This document shows, piece after piece, positions 12,672 to 24,659 of a stretch of 64,000 nt of DNA. Every line of letters begins with the position of its first letter. Position 1 is the first letter of the stretch. Made by a program: the position numbers and the translations under genes. The DNA is taken from positions 62,001-126,000 of the forward strand of contig WGNQ01000004.1 of the NCBI GenBank assembly GCA_016124455.1. Reading direction: 5' to 3'. The notes under the pieces were generated by a model. The model ran no database searches. It was not told where the DNA came from and was given only the letters and a program-made list of their open reading frames with translations. This DNA is from Sideroxydans sp. (lineage in GTDB: Bacteria > Pseudomonadota > Gammaproteobacteria > Burkholderiales > Gallionellaceae).

Positions 12672-14584
12672 GCGCTTTTTTTCTCTTCTGCGCCGTCGAC
12701 CGGCAAATCGGCCCGGAAGCCGCGCTTCATGTGAACCAGCAACAGGGAAATGGCCGCCGGTGTAATGCCGGAAATACGTGATGCCTGGCCTATTGTTTCG
12801 GGCTTGTGCTGATTCAGTTTTTGCTGCACCTCTATCGAGAGTCCGCGCACCTGGCGGTAATCTATGGTCGAAGGCAACGGCATGTTCTCATAATGTTCCC
12901 GGCGTGCAATTTCATCGCCTTGGCGCTGGATATATCCTTGATATTTGGCCTGGGTTTCTACCTGTTCGGCAACCTTCTCATCAATCGCGGGCGCGTCTGC
13001 TCCCGGCAGCGTCATCAGGCTGGCATAGCTTACTTCGGGGCGGCGCAATAATTCATACAGGGTGTACTCACGGTCTATGCCTTTCCCCAGTATCAGCTCG
13101 GCCTGCTCCCGGGCCAGCAATTTGGGATTTATCCAGACCGAACGCAAGCGCTCCTGTTCGCGGGCAATCGCATCACGCTTTTGTTCAAACGCACACCAGC
13201 GCATATCGTCCACGATACCCAAACGGCGCCCGGTTTCCGTTAAACGCAGGTCGGCATTATCTTCCCGCAATTGCAAACGATATTCGGCGCGACTGGTAAA
13301 CATGCGGTATGGCTCCGATACCCCACGGGTAATCAGATCATCTACCATTACCCCCAGATAGGCCTCGTCCCGGCGCGGATACCACGGCTCTTGCTCCCGG
13401 GCCAACCGTCCCGCATTGATGCCCGCCAGCAAACCCTGTGCTGCCGCCTCCTCATATCCGGTCGTCCCATTGACCTGCCCTGCCAAAAACAAACCATTGA
13501 TGGTCTTGCTTTCCAATGAGCGCCTCAAACCACGCGGATCCAGATAATCGTACTCGATAGCATAGCCCGGTCGGGTTATATGCGCATTTTCCAGGCCCTT
13601 GATTGAGCGCACCAGTGCGAGCTGGACATCAAACGGCAAGCTGGTCGAAATACCGTTTGGGTAGATTTCATGGGTACCCAGTCCTTCCGGCTCCAGGAAT
13701 ATCTGGTGCGAACTCTTTTCGGAAAATCGCGTTATCTTGTCTTCTATCGAAGGGCAATAACGGGGCCCCACCCCTTCTATAACCCCGGTAAACAGGGGGG
13801 AACGATCCAGCCCAGCGCGAATGATGTCGTGCGTCTCCAGATTGGTTTGTGTTATCCAGCAGGGCAACTGTTTCGGATGCAGACCGGCATGACCAAGAAA
13901 TGAGAAAACCGGTACTGGCATATCGCCGGGCTGTTCCAGCATGGACGAATAATCAATACTGCGTCCGTCAATTCGCGGCGGCGTACCTGTCTTCAGCCGC
14001 CCCAACGGCAAATCCAGTTCACGCAAACGATGCGCCAGACTGGTCGATGGCGGGTCTCCTGCACGGCCAGCCGAGTAGCTGGACTGGCCAACATGTATAA
14101 GTCCACGCAGGAACGTCCCCGCCGTAAGCACCACCGCCTTTGCGAAAAACCGCAAGCCGAGCTGGGTAACCACCCCTGTTACCCGCCCACCCTCGACCAG
14201 CAAATCGTCGGCAGCCTGTTGGAACAGCCACAGGTTTTGCTGGTTTTCCAGCCGGCTTCGTATGGCCTGTTTATATAACGCTCGATCGGCCTGCACCCGC
14301 GTGGCACGCACTGCCGGGCCTTTAGAAGAATTGAGAATGCGAAACTGGATGCCTGCCTCATCGGCAGATATCGCCATGGCCCCGCCCATGGCATCTACCT
14401 CCTTGACCAGATGTCCCTTGCCAATACCGCCAATGGAAGGATTGCAGGACATCGCCCCCAGCGTTTCGACGTTATGCGTCAACAGCAGGGTTGCACAACC
14501 CATGCGCGCGCTGGCCAGCGCCGCTTCTGTCCCCGCGTGCCCGCCACCAATCACGATTACATCGAATTCTTTTGGGTAATTCAT
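12668..14584 (-). CDS. mnmG: tRNA uridine-5-carboxymethylaminomethyl modification enzyme MnmG (GidA)
   Basis: FAD- and NADH-dependent partner of MnmE that modifies the wobble uridine of several tRNAs. The 638-aa product starts with the FAD-binding motif [19 protein letters not shown] and has [11 protein letters not shown] and CPSIEDKI. The C-terminal helical region ends in the MnmE-interacting/tRNA-binding domain around [15 protein letters not shown]. It is full length. It lies downstream of mnmE, with a parS site in the spacer. Confidence 0.97.
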   Translation of the reverse strand: MNYPKEFDVIVIGGGHAGTEAALASARMGCATLLLTHNVETLGAMSCNPSIGGIGKGHLVKEVDAMGGAMAISADEAGIQFRILNSSKGPAVRATRVQADRALYKQAIRSRLENQQNLWLFQQAADDLLVEGGRVTGVVTQLGLRFFAKAVVLTAGTFLRGLIHVGQSSYSAGRAGDPPSTSLAHRLRELDLPLGRLKTGTPPRIDGRSIDYSSMLEQPGDMPVPVFSFLGHAGLHPKQLPCWITQTNLETHDIIRAGLDRSPLFTGVIEGVGPRYCPSIEDKITRFSEKSSHQIFLEPEGLGTHEIYPNGISTSLPFDVQLALVRSIKGLENAHITRPGYAIEYDYLDPRGLRRSLESKTINGLFLAGQVNGTTGYEEAAAQGLLAGINAGRLAREQEPWYPRRDEAYLGVMVDDLITRGVSEPYRMFTSRAEYRLQLREDNADLRLTETGRRLGIVDDMRWCAFEQKRDAIAREQERLRSVWINPKLLAREQAELILGKGIDREYTLYELLRRPEVSYASLMTLPGADAPAIDEKVAEQVETQAKYQGYIQRQGDEIARREHYENMPLPSTIDYRQVRGLSIEVQQKLNQHKPETIGQASRISGITPAAISLLLVHMKRGFRADLPVDGAEEKKSA

Positions 14585-14653
14585 CCGTCAACTCTGGCTA
14601 CAAGGCTGCGCATCATACCGCAAAGTAGCCATACTCTGAAATTGCACAGGGGA

Positions 14654-14669
14654 TGTTTCACGTGAAACA
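14654..14669. promoter_or_regulatory. parS: parS centromere site (exact consensus palindrome)
   Basis: The 16-base sequence TGTTTCACGTGAAACA is a perfect palindrome and identical to the widely conserved bacterial parS. It lies in the mnmE-mnmG spacer, about 3.9 kb left of dnaA. ParB from 10.4-11.25 kb is expected to load here. Confidence 0.93.
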
Positions 14670-14681
14670 GCGTCGGCCGAG

Positions 14682-16025
14682 CTACTTCCCGATGCAAAAG
14701 CCGCCGAAAATCTCGCCCAGCAAGTCGTCAGCCGTAAATTCGCCCGTGATGGCATTAAGCGCTTCCTGGGCCAGACGCAGCTCTTCCGCCATAAATTCGG
14801 CCTGGGCGGTTACGCCTGCAGCGCGCTGCAGATGGGCTCGCGCATCAAGCAAGGCCCTAATATGTCGTTCACGCGCCATGAACACCCCGGACTCTTCATG
14901 CCAGCCTATCAATTCCAGCAATTTGTCGCATAACAGGTTTACACCAGAACCGGTTTTTGCGGACAGGAAAATATTGCACTCCCCGCCCGCCTCTTCCACC
15001 TGCGCAGGTTGTCCGGTCAGGTCAATCTTGTTGAAAATTTTCAGTCTGGGAATGTTGGGTGGTAATCCGGCAAGTATTTGCTGGTCACTCTGCGCGGATG
15101 CATCACCGCTGGCATCTGCCAACAACAAGATGGCATCCGCCTTTTTCACGGCATGATGCGTCCGCTCAATCCCCATTTGCTCGACCTTGTCCTGCGCCTC
15201 CCTCAACCCGGCCGTATCAACTATATGCAACGGAATGCCATTTAGCTGGATTGCCTGGCGAATGACATCGCGCGTCGTACCCGGAACATCGCTGACCAGG
15301 GCAACCTCTTCGCCGCTAAGCCAGTTAAGAAGACTGGACTTCCCCACATTGGGTTGCCCAACAAGCACGACATATGCCCCTTCACGCAACAAGCTGCCCT
15401 GTTGTGCCCGGGCAAGGACTTGTTCCAGCCCATGGGCTATCGCATCCAGGCTTTCGCTGCGCTTCTCGACATCCAGTATGTCCACCTCCTCTTCCGGAAA
15501 GTCCAGCATGGCTTCTACCAGCATGCGTAACCGGATTAGCGCTCCAACCAGATGGTGTACTGCTTGCGAAAATTCTCCCTGCAAGGAGCGCATTGCGCAT
15601 CGTGCGGCCTGGCTGGTAGAGGCATCGATCAGATCGGCCACGCTTTCAGCCTGGGCAAGATCAAGTTTGTTATTGAGGAATGCGCGCTGGGTAAACTCCC
15701 CTGGCTGCGCAAGGCGAGCCCCCAGTTCCAGGCATCGCTGCAAGACCAGCTGGGGCATGGCGATGCCGCCGTGGCCCTGCAACTCCAGCACATTTTCTCC
15801 GGTATATGAATGCGGCGCCGGAAAAAACAGGGCTACGCCCTGATCGATCACTTGCCCCTGTGCGTCGAGAAACGAGGAAAAGCTTGCTTGGCGCGGACTC
15901 GGGAGTTTACCCAGGATGGATTGCGTCAACCAGGAAAGGTCAGGACCGGAAATCCTGACAATCCCGATGCCGCCCCTGCCCTGAGGGGTAGCAATCGCAA
16001 CAATGTTGTCAGGCTTTGCCGACAC
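14682..16025 (-). CDS. mnmE: tRNA modification GTPase MnmE (TrmE)
   Basis: GTPase partner of MnmG. The 447-aa protein has an N-terminal tetrahydrofolate-binding domain (IATPQGRGGIGIVRISG). Its central G domain shows GQPNVGKSSLLN and DVPGTTRDV, with DTAGLR as the G3 motif. It finishes with the catalytic C-terminal FCIGK. The start codon lies inside the 3' end of yidC (17-base overlap), showing tight coupling with the membrane insertase gene. Confidence 0.97.
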   Translation of the reverse strand: MSAKPDNIVAIATPQGRGGIGIVRISGPDLSWLTQSILGKLPSPRQASFSSFLDAQGQVIDQGVALFFPAPHSYTGENVLELQGHGGIAMPQLVLQRCLELGARLAQPGEFTQRAFLNNKLDLAQAESVADLIDASTSQAARCAMRSLQGEFSQAVHHLVGALIRLRMLVEAMLDFPEEEVDILDVEKRSESLDAIAHGLEQVLARAQQGSLLREGAYVVLVGQPNVGKSSLLNWLSGEEVALVSDVPGTTRDVIRQAIQLNGIPLHIVDTAGLREAQDKVEQMGIERTHHAVKKADAILLLADASGDASAQSDQQILAGLPPNIPRLKIFNKIDLTGQPAQVEEAGGECNIFLSAKTGSGVNLLCDKLLELIGWHEESGVFMARERHIRALLDARAHLQRAAGVTAQAEFMAEELRLAQEALNAITGEFTADDLLGEIFGGFCIGK

Positions 16026-17658
16026 CTTTGGGCTTGGCCTCTACCGACCGTGTAATCACCCACTGTTGGGTAATAGATAGCACGTTGTTTACAACGGAAT
16101 ATAACACCAGCCCGGCAGGGAAGAAGAAGAACACCACGCTAAACACCAATGGCATGATTTGCATGACTTTCGCTTGCATCGGATCCGGCGGCGTTGGGTT
16201 CAGCTTGGTCTGAACAAACATGCTGATGCCCATAATTAGCGGCAATACATAGTAGGGATCCGCTGCCGACAGGTCGTTAATCCAGCCAAAAAACGGCGCG
16301 TGGCGCAGCTCAACGCTGGAAAGAATCGCCCAATACAACGAAATAAACACCGGGATTTGAATCACAACCGGCAGGCAGCCGCCTAACGGGTTGATTTTTT
16401 CCGTCTTGTACAGCTCCATCATTGCCTTATGCAGATGCTCGCGGTCGTCGGCATATTGCTGCTTGATTTTTTCCAGCTTGGGCGCAACCAGCCGCATTTT
16501 CGCCATAGAACGATAACTTGCTGCCGACAATGGGAAAAAAACCAGTTTGATCAAAACCGTCAGCAATATAATCGCCACCCCCCAATTGCCAACCCAGCCA
16601 TGCAATAAGGTCAGTAGCCAGAACAACGGAGTGGCAATGATGGTCAGCCAGCCATAATCTACCGTTAGGCCCAAACCCGGGGCAATTTTGTTCAATGAGG
16701 TCTGCGCCGGCCCCGCATACAGGGAAATTGCTACTGAGCCAGTTTTCCCTGGGTCAATGGTTGAAACGGGCAAAATGACACCGGCAGAATACAGTTTGTT
16801 GTCCAGCGCTTTGGTGTAAAACTCGCGCTGAGTATTGCCCTGCGGCAACCAGGCCGCTACAAAATAATGCTGCAGCATTGCTATCCAGCCATTGTCTGCC
16901 GTCTTGGGATAGCTGGTTTTATTTTTCTCTATACTTGAAAAATCAACCTTTTGAAACTTTTCCTGTTCCGTATAAACCGCTGGTCCGACATATGTGGGGA
17001 CAAACTTCGAGTCTCCTTCAGGTTTATTGCTGTCGCGCACCAACTGAAAATATGCGGAGGGGCTTATTGGCGCCAGCCCTTGATTATCAATTTCATACCC
17101 AATATCAATTACATAACTCCCTCGATGGAATGTATATGTTTTTATTACCTTAATTCCTGATTGGGTAGTCGCAACAAAATGCACCTGGAGCTTGTTTTCT
17201 CCCTCGGCCAACTGCACATCCCCGCCACCCTGAACCGTGAACAGCGTGTTGTGCGTTGGCAACTCGTTACCCAGCAGTCCTGTCTGGGCTATATAAGTAT
17301 TGGCTACATCGCGATCCTGCAACAAAACAAATGGTTTGCTCTTGTCCTTGGCATCTCGATGCTTCAAAAACTGCAGCCGATGAAGATCGGCGCCAACAGT
17401 ATTGATTTCAGCAACGAGAAAATCTGTCGTTACCTTGATGTTCTGTCCCTGCAGATGATTTTGTTGCGAAGCAACCAGGCCCGCAGTTTCGCCTATTTTT
17501 AAAGCATCTTTTGCAGTAACTGATGTTGTGGATGATGATGGGCTAGTCGCCACTGGTACAGTTTGCACAATGGGATGTTGTGATCGCTGCCACCCATCCC
17601 ATAACAACAAAACCGAAAAAGAAAAAATAAGAAACAAGAACAGACGTTGAAAATCCAT
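16009..17658 (-). CDS. yidC: Membrane protein insertase YidC
   Basis: Inner-membrane insertase that works alone or with SecYEG, notably for ATP synthase c subunit. The 549-aa protein starts with a membrane anchor (RLFLFLIFSFSVLLLWDGW). A large periplasmic P1 domain runs to about residue 330, followed by the conserved five-helix core (PLFWLLTLLHGWVGNWG, KLVFFPLSAASYRSMAKM, NPLGGCLPVVIQIPVFISLY). Length is typical of Gram-negative YidC. The gene is visibly more A+T rich than the atp genes, part of the composition trend towards the origin. Confidence 0.97.
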   Translation of the reverse strand: MDFQRLFLFLIFSFSVLLLWDGWQRSQHPIVQTVPVATSPSSSTTSVTAKDALKIGETAGLVASQQNHLQGQNIKVTTDFLVAEINTVGADLHRLQFLKHRDAKDKSKPFVLLQDRDVANTYIAQTGLLGNELPTHNTLFTVQGGGDVQLAEGENKLQVHFVATTQSGIKVIKTYTFHRGSYVIDIGYEIDNQGLAPISPSAYFQLVRDSNKPEGDSKFVPTYVGPAVYTEQEKFQKVDFSSIEKNKTSYPKTADNGWIAMLQHYFVAAWLPQGNTQREFYTKALDNKLYSAGVILPVSTIDPGKTGSVAISLYAGPAQTSLNKIAPGLGLTVDYGWLTIIATPLFWLLTLLHGWVGNWGVAIILLTVLIKLVFFPLSAASYRSMAKMRLVAPKLEKIKQQYADDREHLHKAMMELYKTEKINPLGGCLPVVIQIPVFISLYWAILSSVELRHAPFFGWINDLSAADPYYVLPLIMGISMFVQTKLNPTPPDPMQAKVMQIMPLVFSVVFFFFPAGLVLYSVVNNVLSITQQWVITRSVEAKPKGVGKA

Positions 17659-17678
17659 GTGGTTTCACCTATGACAAT

Positions 17679-17888
17679 CTATGGAACGGGATCATAACCG
17701 CCTGGATTCCAAGGGTTGCAGCGCATAATCCTTTTAATGCTTAGCCACACCCCCCGCAATACGCCATGTTTAGCGATTGCTTCACTGGCATAGCTGGAAC
17801 ATGTTGGAGTAAACCGACACGTGGGCGACAATAACGGGCTTATTAATAACTGGTAGGCACCGATTATTTTGATTAAAAATTGACGCAT
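17679..17888 (-). CDS. yidD: Membrane protein insertion efficiency factor YidD
   Basis: Small protein of the YidD (haemolytic) family, thought to assist YidC-dependent insertion. The 69-aa product has the family pattern [27 protein letters not shown], with three cysteines, and ends [13 protein letters not shown]. It overlaps the rnpA 3' end by 16 bases and precedes yidC by 20 bases, the usual rpmH-rnpA-yidD-yidC order. Confidence 0.95.
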   Translation of the reverse strand: MRQFLIKIIGAYQLLISPLLSPTCRFTPTCSSYASEAIAKHGVLRGVWLSIKRIMRCNPWNPGGYDPVP

Positions 17889-18247
17889 TTTATTTTAATG
17901 TCGCTCAATAACTGAGCCAGCGCCTTTTGCCCATCATGTGCGGTTTCGCGACTCAGTGGACGGCGCAGGCGAACGATAATATCCAATGCACACCTAACTG
18001 GAAAATCGCGCCTGAACTCTTCCCTAATTAATCGTTTAACAAAATTTCTACTTACGGAAAGAGGGGATACTCGTTTACCTACTATTATTCCCAAACGAGA
18101 AACCCCTGCCTTGTTTTCCCGTGCATGGATAGTAAACCATTTGTTGTTACAAAATTGAGCGTTAAGCGCAAGCTTGAACTCTTCGCTGGATTTTATCCGG
18201 CGATAATTCGGTAATGTCTGTTTCTTATCAGACAGCAAGCCGCGCAC
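17873..18247 (-). CDS. rnpA: Ribonuclease P protein component
   Basis: Basic protein subunit of RNase P, which helps the catalytic RNA bind pre-tRNA. The 124-aa ORF contains the conserved [28 protein letters not shown], the RNA-binding RNR-like motif. The ATG at 18247 lies inside rpmH (20-base overlap). Since most RnpA proteins begin nearer to [13 protein letters not shown], a later non-ATG start is possible. Function is secure; the exact start is not. Confidence 0.94.
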   Translation of the reverse strand: MRGLLSDKKQTLPNYRRIKSSEEFKLALNAQFCNNKWFTIHARENKAGVSRLGIIVGKRVSPLSVSRNFVKRLIREEFRRDFPVRCALDIIVRLRRPLSRETAHDGQKALAQLLSDIKIKCVNF

Positions 18248-18362
18248 GCCCTTTTGCTCTGCGCGCTTTAATTACCAGGCGCCCGCCTTTAGATTTCATG
18301 CGTACTAAAAATCCGTGTGTGCGCTTTCTTTTTGTAACTGATGGTTGGTATGTGCGTTTCAT
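18228..18362 (-). CDS. rpmH: 50S ribosomal protein L34
   Basis: Forty-four-codon gene absent from the ORF track because of its length. Translation of the minus strand from the ATG at 18360-18362 gives [20 protein letters not shown], continues through [20 protein letters not shown], and ends RLAV with TGA at 18228-18230. This is an unmistakable L34. CAGGAG lies just upstream of the start as ribosome-binding site, and a sigma70-type promoter is found about 40 bases further upstream. It is the first gene of the leftward rpmH-rnpA-yidD-yidC-mnmE series. Confidence 0.97.
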   Translation of the reverse strand: MKRTYQPSVTKRKRTHGFLVRMKSKGGRLVIKARRAKGRARLAV

Positions 18363-18401
18363 AATTAGTTGCTCCTGGATTCTTAACTCAAAGAACCCGC
18401 G

Positions 18402-18430
18402 ATTACAATATTTACTGATGCTTATGTCAA
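18402..18430 (-). promoter_or_regulatory. Sigma70-type promoter for rpmH-rnpA-yidD-yidC
   Basis: On the minus strand TTGACA (18425-18430) and TGTAAT (18402-18407, one mismatch to TATAAT) are separated by 17 bases. They lie 40 bases upstream of the rpmH ATG. A consensus DnaA box lies 22 bases further upstream. Confidence 0.7.
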
Positions 18431-18452
18431 GCTTATTTTACTTTTTAATACC

Positions 18453-18461
18453 TGTGGATAA
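18453..18461 (-). promoter_or_regulatory. DnaA box, exact TTATCCACA
   Basis: The plus strand reads TGTGGATAA, which is the strongest consensus DnaA box (TTATCCACA) on the minus strand. It sits in the 159-base rpmH-dnaA spacer between the two divergent promoters, so it may serve dnaA autoregulation or form part of the origin. Confidence 0.75.
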
Positions 18462-18521
18462 CTTTTCGCATTGCTTGTAAACTTAACGGTAAATCAAGTT
18501 TAAGCGCAGAATTCGAAATAT

Positions 18522-19877
18522 ATGTCTGATAACAAATTGTGGGAGTCCTGCCTTCATTTTTTTGAAAACAGTCTTCCTCCTCAACAGTTTAATTCCTGGA
18601 TCAAGCCGCTGATTTTCGAAATCAAAGAAAACAGAATAACACTGACGGTTCCTAACAGCTTTACGTTGAAACTTGTTCAAGAACGTTTTTTGCCCGAAAT
18701 TTCAAAGCAGGCAGAATTATTTCTTTCTTCTCCCCCAACAATTGACTTGCGTTTGGGTTCAAAAAATTTATCCGTTAAAAATCCTGATATAAAAAATAGC
18801 GTTATTCCTTCAACGGAAGCTATAACTAATGCCATTAATCAAAAACCCGTTAAAAATCAAAATAAGCTCAATAAATTATTAACCTTTGATACATTTGTTC
18901 TCGGAAAAGCAAATCAATTGGCTCACGCAGCAGCGCTCCAGGTGGCAGAATCTCCCGGGGCAAGCTATAACCCATTGTTTATTTATGGGGGAGTTGGATT
19001 AGGAAAAACCCATTTAATTCAAGCTATTGGTAATCATGTAAAAAAGCTGGATCCCCAGGCGAAGATATTTTATGTGCATGCGACAAATTACGTTTCTGAT
19101 GTAGTTCGTGCTTTTCAAACAAAAAAGTTTGATGAATTCAAACAGTTTTACAACTCCCTTGATTTGTTACTGATTGACGATATTCAATTTATTGCCGACA
19201 AACCCGGCACACAACAAGAATTTTTTTATACACTGAATACCTTAATTGATGGGCACAAACAGATAGTTATCACCTGTGATACTTTTCCTAAAGAAATTTC
19301 TGGCATGGAACCGCGGCTTACTTCGCGATTTAGCTGGGGATTGACGGTTGCTATCGAACCACCTAACCTTGAAATGAGGGTAGCTATATTATTGCAAAAA
19401 GCTGCGAGAACAAAAACCCAAATTGATGAATCTGTTGCATTTTTCATTGCAAAACATGTCAGATCCAATATCAGGGAGCTTGAGGGTGCGCTTATTCGTG
19501 TAGAAGCGTATTCAAAATTTCATAATCAGCCAATTTCAATTGAACTAGCTAAAGAATCACTCAAAGATTTATTGGCTTCTCAAAATAAACAGGTTTCAAT
19601 TGAAAATATACAAAAAACCGTGGCCGATTATTATCGAATTAAAGTAGTAGATTTATTATCTAAAAAAAGAACCAGGGCAATTGCCCGCCCCAGACAAATT
19701 GCTATGTATCTGGCACGAGAATTAACTCAATTAAGCCTGCCTGAAATTGGAGGGGCCTTTGGTGACCGTGACCATACAACTGTTTTACATGCTTGCAAGA
19801 CCATTGAAAATTTAAGAAATGTTGATGCCTTAATAAATTCTGATTTCAATTTATTAAATCAAACATTAAGAAACTAA
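18522..19877 (+). CDS. dnaA: Chromosomal replication initiator protein DnaA
   Basis: AAA+ initiator that binds DnaA boxes and opens oriC. The 451-aa protein has the N-terminal domain (LWESCLHFFENSLPPQQFNSW) and a short Asn/Lys-rich linker (about residues 90-120). Walker A GGVGLGKTH and Walker B LLIDDIQFI follow, and the C-terminal DNA-binding signature is GGAFGDRDHTTVLHACKTI. It is the first rightward gene at the strand switch. It is strongly A+T rich compared with the rest of the window. No strong ribosome-binding site precedes the ATG, which may reflect low expression. Confidence 0.98.
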   Translation: MSDNKLWESCLHFFENSLPPQQFNSWIKPLIFEIKENRITLTVPNSFTLKLVQERFLPEISKQAELFLSSPPTIDLRLGSKNLSVKNPDIKNSVIPSTEAITNAINQKPVKNQNKLNKLLTFDTFVLGKANQLAHAAALQVAESPGASYNPLFIYGGVGLGKTHLIQAIGNHVKKLDPQAKIFYVHATNYVSDVVRAFQTKKFDEFKQFYNSLDLLLIDDIQFIADKPGTQQEFFYTLNTLIDGHKQIVITCDTFPKEISGMEPRLTSRFSWGLTVAIEPPNLEMRVAILLQKAARTKTQIDESVAFFIAKHVRSNIRELEGALIRVEAYSKFHNQPISIELAKESLKDLLASQNKQVSIENIQKTVADYYRIKVVDLLSKKRTRAIARPRQIAMYLARELTQLSLPEIGGAFGDRDHTTVLHACKTIENLRNVDALINSDFNLLNQTLRN

Positions 19878-20052
19878 GTGTGTATATAGTGATAAAAAAT
19901 AGTTTTTAAAAAAACTATTCACAAGTAGTCCATTGATTTAGGCAAAGTTATCAACATACTTAGTTTCATATTAATTAGCTGATAAATAACAATAATAATA
20001 TATATTAACAATAACACTCCTGCTTATTTATTATTGTTTAAAAGGATAAATA
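19878..20052. other. oriC: Candidate replication origin (oriC) in the dnaA-dnaN spacer
   Basis: This 175-base spacer is extremely A+T rich, including a long A/T-only stretch near 19985-20010 that could serve as an unwinding element. It carries three DnaA-box-like sites, each one mismatch from TTATNCACA: 19879-19887 (minus strand), 19915-19923 and 19948-19956. It sits at the global strand switch, between two parS sites. Origins in related bacteria lie beside dnaA. The rpmH-dnaA spacer, with one perfect box, is the alternative or a second part of a bipartite origin. Confidence 0.6.
19899..19918 (+). other. A/T-only inverted repeat after dnaA
   Basis: ATAGTTTTT and AAAAACTAT form perfect 9-base arms around a two-base AA centre, 22 bases past the dnaA stop. 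Being mostly A-T pairs it would be a weak terminator. It may instead contribute to the unwinding region. Confidence 0.4.
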
Positions 20053-21159
20053 ATGTTTATAGATAAAATAGAAAAAGAAAATCTACTTAAACCGCTACAA
20101 ACAATTACAGGCATTGTTGAGCGTAAACAACCATTACCTATTCTTTCAAATGTATTGATACAAAAAGAAGGCATGGATTTTCGTTTTGTCGCAACTGATC
20201 TTGAAATACAGATTTCAACCAAATTGATCAGTACAGATCAAACGCCAGCCAATGAATCAATTACGGTAGGGGCTAAAAAACTACAAGAGATTCTGAGAAT
20301 ATTACCTGATGGAAGTAAAGTATCCTTTGATACTCAGAGCAGCAAGCTTCAAATAAAAACGGGAAAAAGTAAATTCAGTTTGCAAACGCTCCCAGCCCAG
20401 GATTTCCCTCAAATATCTGATCAGATAAATAATGCGGAAAAGGTTCAAATCAGCGAAGGTGTCTTTAAGAAATTACTGGGAACCGTTCAGTACGCAATGG
20501 CACAGCAGGATATTCGTTACTATTTGAATGGAGTTCTTGTAATAATAGAAGGCAATTCGCTTATATTGGTTGCTACAGACGGTCATCGCTTGGCATTCGC
20601 AAGTACACAACTGGAGGCTTCATATTCCAAATGTGAGGCTATATTACCCAGAAAAACAATTACTGAATTATTCAGGTTGCTGTCTGATACAAAAGATCAA
20701 ATAACATTTGAATTTGCTGAAAATCAGGTCAGGATAACTTTTGCTGAAGTTACTATGACTTCAAAAATTATCGATGGAAAGTTCCCTGATTATGGTCGTG
20801 TAGTTCCAAACTACACCAATCACTTGACACTCAATAGACTGGTTATATTGCAGGCGCTACAAAGAGCGGCGATATTATCTAATGAAAAATTCAGGGGTGT
20901 CCGTTTTGTGTTGACTGAAAAAAACCTGCGAATAATCAGTAATAATAGCGAGCAGGAAGAAGCCCAGGAAGATATAGAAACCGACTATCATGGAGTTGCT
21001 CTTGATATAGGATTCAACGTTAACTATCTGTTGGATGGACTAAATAATATTACAACAGATGATGTAATATTTTCTTTTGGCGATCCGAACAGCAGTATTT
21101 TGATAACCATACCCAATAACGATAATTTTAAATATGTCGTTATGCCGATGAGAATTTAA
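20053..21159 (+). CDS. dnaN: DNA polymerase III subunit beta (sliding clamp)
   Basis: Ring-shaped processivity clamp of the replisome. The 368-aa protein has three related clamp domains. Recognisable segments are KPLQTITGIVERKQPLPILSNVL near the start, YYLNGVLVIIEGNSLILVATDGHRLA in the second domain, and the C-terminal YVVMPMRI. AAGGA lies 8 bases before the ATG. Like dnaA it is unusually A+T rich for this window but has no sign of disruption. Confidence 0.98.
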   Translation: MFIDKIEKENLLKPLQTITGIVERKQPLPILSNVLIQKEGMDFRFVATDLEIQISTKLISTDQTPANESITVGAKKLQEILRILPDGSKVSFDTQSSKLQIKTGKSKFSLQTLPAQDFPQISDQINNAEKVQISEGVFKKLLGTVQYAMAQQDIRYYLNGVLVIIEGNSLILVATDGHRLAFASTQLEASYSKCEAILPRKTITELFRLLSDTKDQITFEFAENQVRITFAEVTMTSKIIDGKFPDYGRVVPNYTNHLTLNRLVILQALQRAAILSNEKFRGVRFVLTEKNLRIISNNSEQEEAQEDIETDYHGVALDIGFNVNYLLDGLNNITTDDVIFSFGDPNSSILITIPNNDNFKYVVMPMRI

Positions 21160-21170
21160 CTTGATATTGA

Positions 21171-23642
<2,472 letters not shown>

Positions 23643-23646
23643 CGAA

Positions 23647-23673
23647 GTTGTCCGGGGCAACTCCCCGGATAAC
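23647..23673 (+). terminator. Hairpin between convergent gyrB and the reductase gene
   Basis: GTTGTCCGGGG and CCCCGGATAAC pair over 11 positions, with one G-T pair, around a five-base loop. It begins 5 bases past the gyrB stop in the 52-base convergent spacer. There is no clear T run, so termination may need another factor or act in both directions. Confidence 0.55.
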
Positions 23674-23694
23674 TTGAATATATTTAACCTGGAT

Positions 23695-24648
23695 TTAGAA
23701 CGGGTCAGCAAAAATATCGCGCGTAGCTGCCCCTGCAAGAAATGTCTGAGTTTTGGCCGACGTTACCATGGCCGGATTACCACATAGAAAAACTCGCCAG
23801 CCGGCAAGATCGGGATTGTCGGCAAGGGCGACGTCCAATACCATTCCTTTTGCAAACCCATTCACGGCAGGACCTTCGGATATGCAAGGTATATAGCTGA
23901 AATTCGAATTGGCTTCCTCCAGCTTTCTAAGTTCCTCAGCCAGATACAGTCCAGCAGTATTGTAAGCGCCATGGTAAAGGCGAATTTTCCCCTTATGCTT
24001 GTTATAAAGCGCATCACGTGCGATGCCATAAAGTGGGGCAAGACCGGATCCGGTGCCGATAAGAAGAATATCCTGCTCTGGCTTCCCAGGGACATAAAAA
24101 CAATTTCCTACGGCCATTGAAATACTCACGATATCGTTGACCTGAAGATTATTAAAGATCCAGTTGCTTACCAGCCCATCGGGTACTTTTCGCACATGCA
24201 GGAAAATATCTTCGTTAAGCGCGGGAACGCTTGCCAGAGAATATGAGCGCGAAGTTGTTTCATCTTTGTAGAAATTAATGAATTGCCCCGCACGATAATC
24301 GAAAGTCTGGGAAGGCTGGATCTTGATACCGATAATATCGCCGGCAAGTAGTTCAATACTGGAAACAGTGGCCCTTACCCGAGTAAGGGCGTCGTTGGGC
24401 AGAACGACTTCAATATCTTCTTCCGGGTAGCAGGAACACGCGAGGAAATAGTTTTGATCTATCAGGGTTGGCTTCAATCCCTCTTGGGCCTTGGGGGGGA
24501 CATTTCCGCCTACCGCCCGCAGCATACAGGTCTGGCAAATACCCGAATGACAGGAAGAAGGAATGGCAACACCTTGGGCAGTCAAACAATCAAGGACTGA
24601 TTTATCTTTGCAATCGTAAGACTGCCCGCCAAAGTTTACTTTAGGCAT
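23695..24648 (-). CDS. 2Fe-2S ferredoxin-type NAD(P)H oxidoreductase (FAD-dependent)
   Basis: Electron-transfer flavoprotein of 317 aa. Residues 1-90 form a plant-type [2Fe-2S] ferredoxin domain with Cys33, Cys38, Cys41 and probably Cys71 (C-x4-C-x2-C-x29-C). An FAD-binding barrel with RSYSLAS (134-140) follows, then an NAD(P)-binding domain with GTGSGLAPL (198-206) and the C-terminal VFLCGNPAMV. This layout matches the reductases of oxygenase systems and CDP-6-deoxy-glucoseen reductase-like proteins. No oxygenase is nearby. It is followed on the same strand by a truncated-haemoglobin gene 11 bases upstream, so it probably reduces that globin, as the reductase domain of flavohaemoglobin does. 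The specific substrate is inferred. Confidence 0.85.
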   Translation of the reverse strand: MPKVNFGGQSYDCKDKSVLDCLTAQGVAIPSSCHSGICQTCMLRAVGGNVPPKAQEGLKPTLIDQNYFLACSCYPEEDIEVVLPNDALTRVRATVSSIELLAGDIIGIKIQPSQTFDYRAGQFINFYKDETTSRSYSLASVPALNEDIFLHVRKVPDGLVSNWIFNNLQVNDIVSISMAVGNCFYVPGKPEQDILLIGTGSGLAPLYGIARDALYNKHKGKIRLYHGAYNTAGLYLAEELRKLEEANSNFSYIPCISEGPAVNGFAKGMVLDVALADNPDLAGWRVFLCGNPAMVTSAKTQTFLAGAATRDIFADPF

Positions 24649-24659
24649 AGGTGCTCAAC

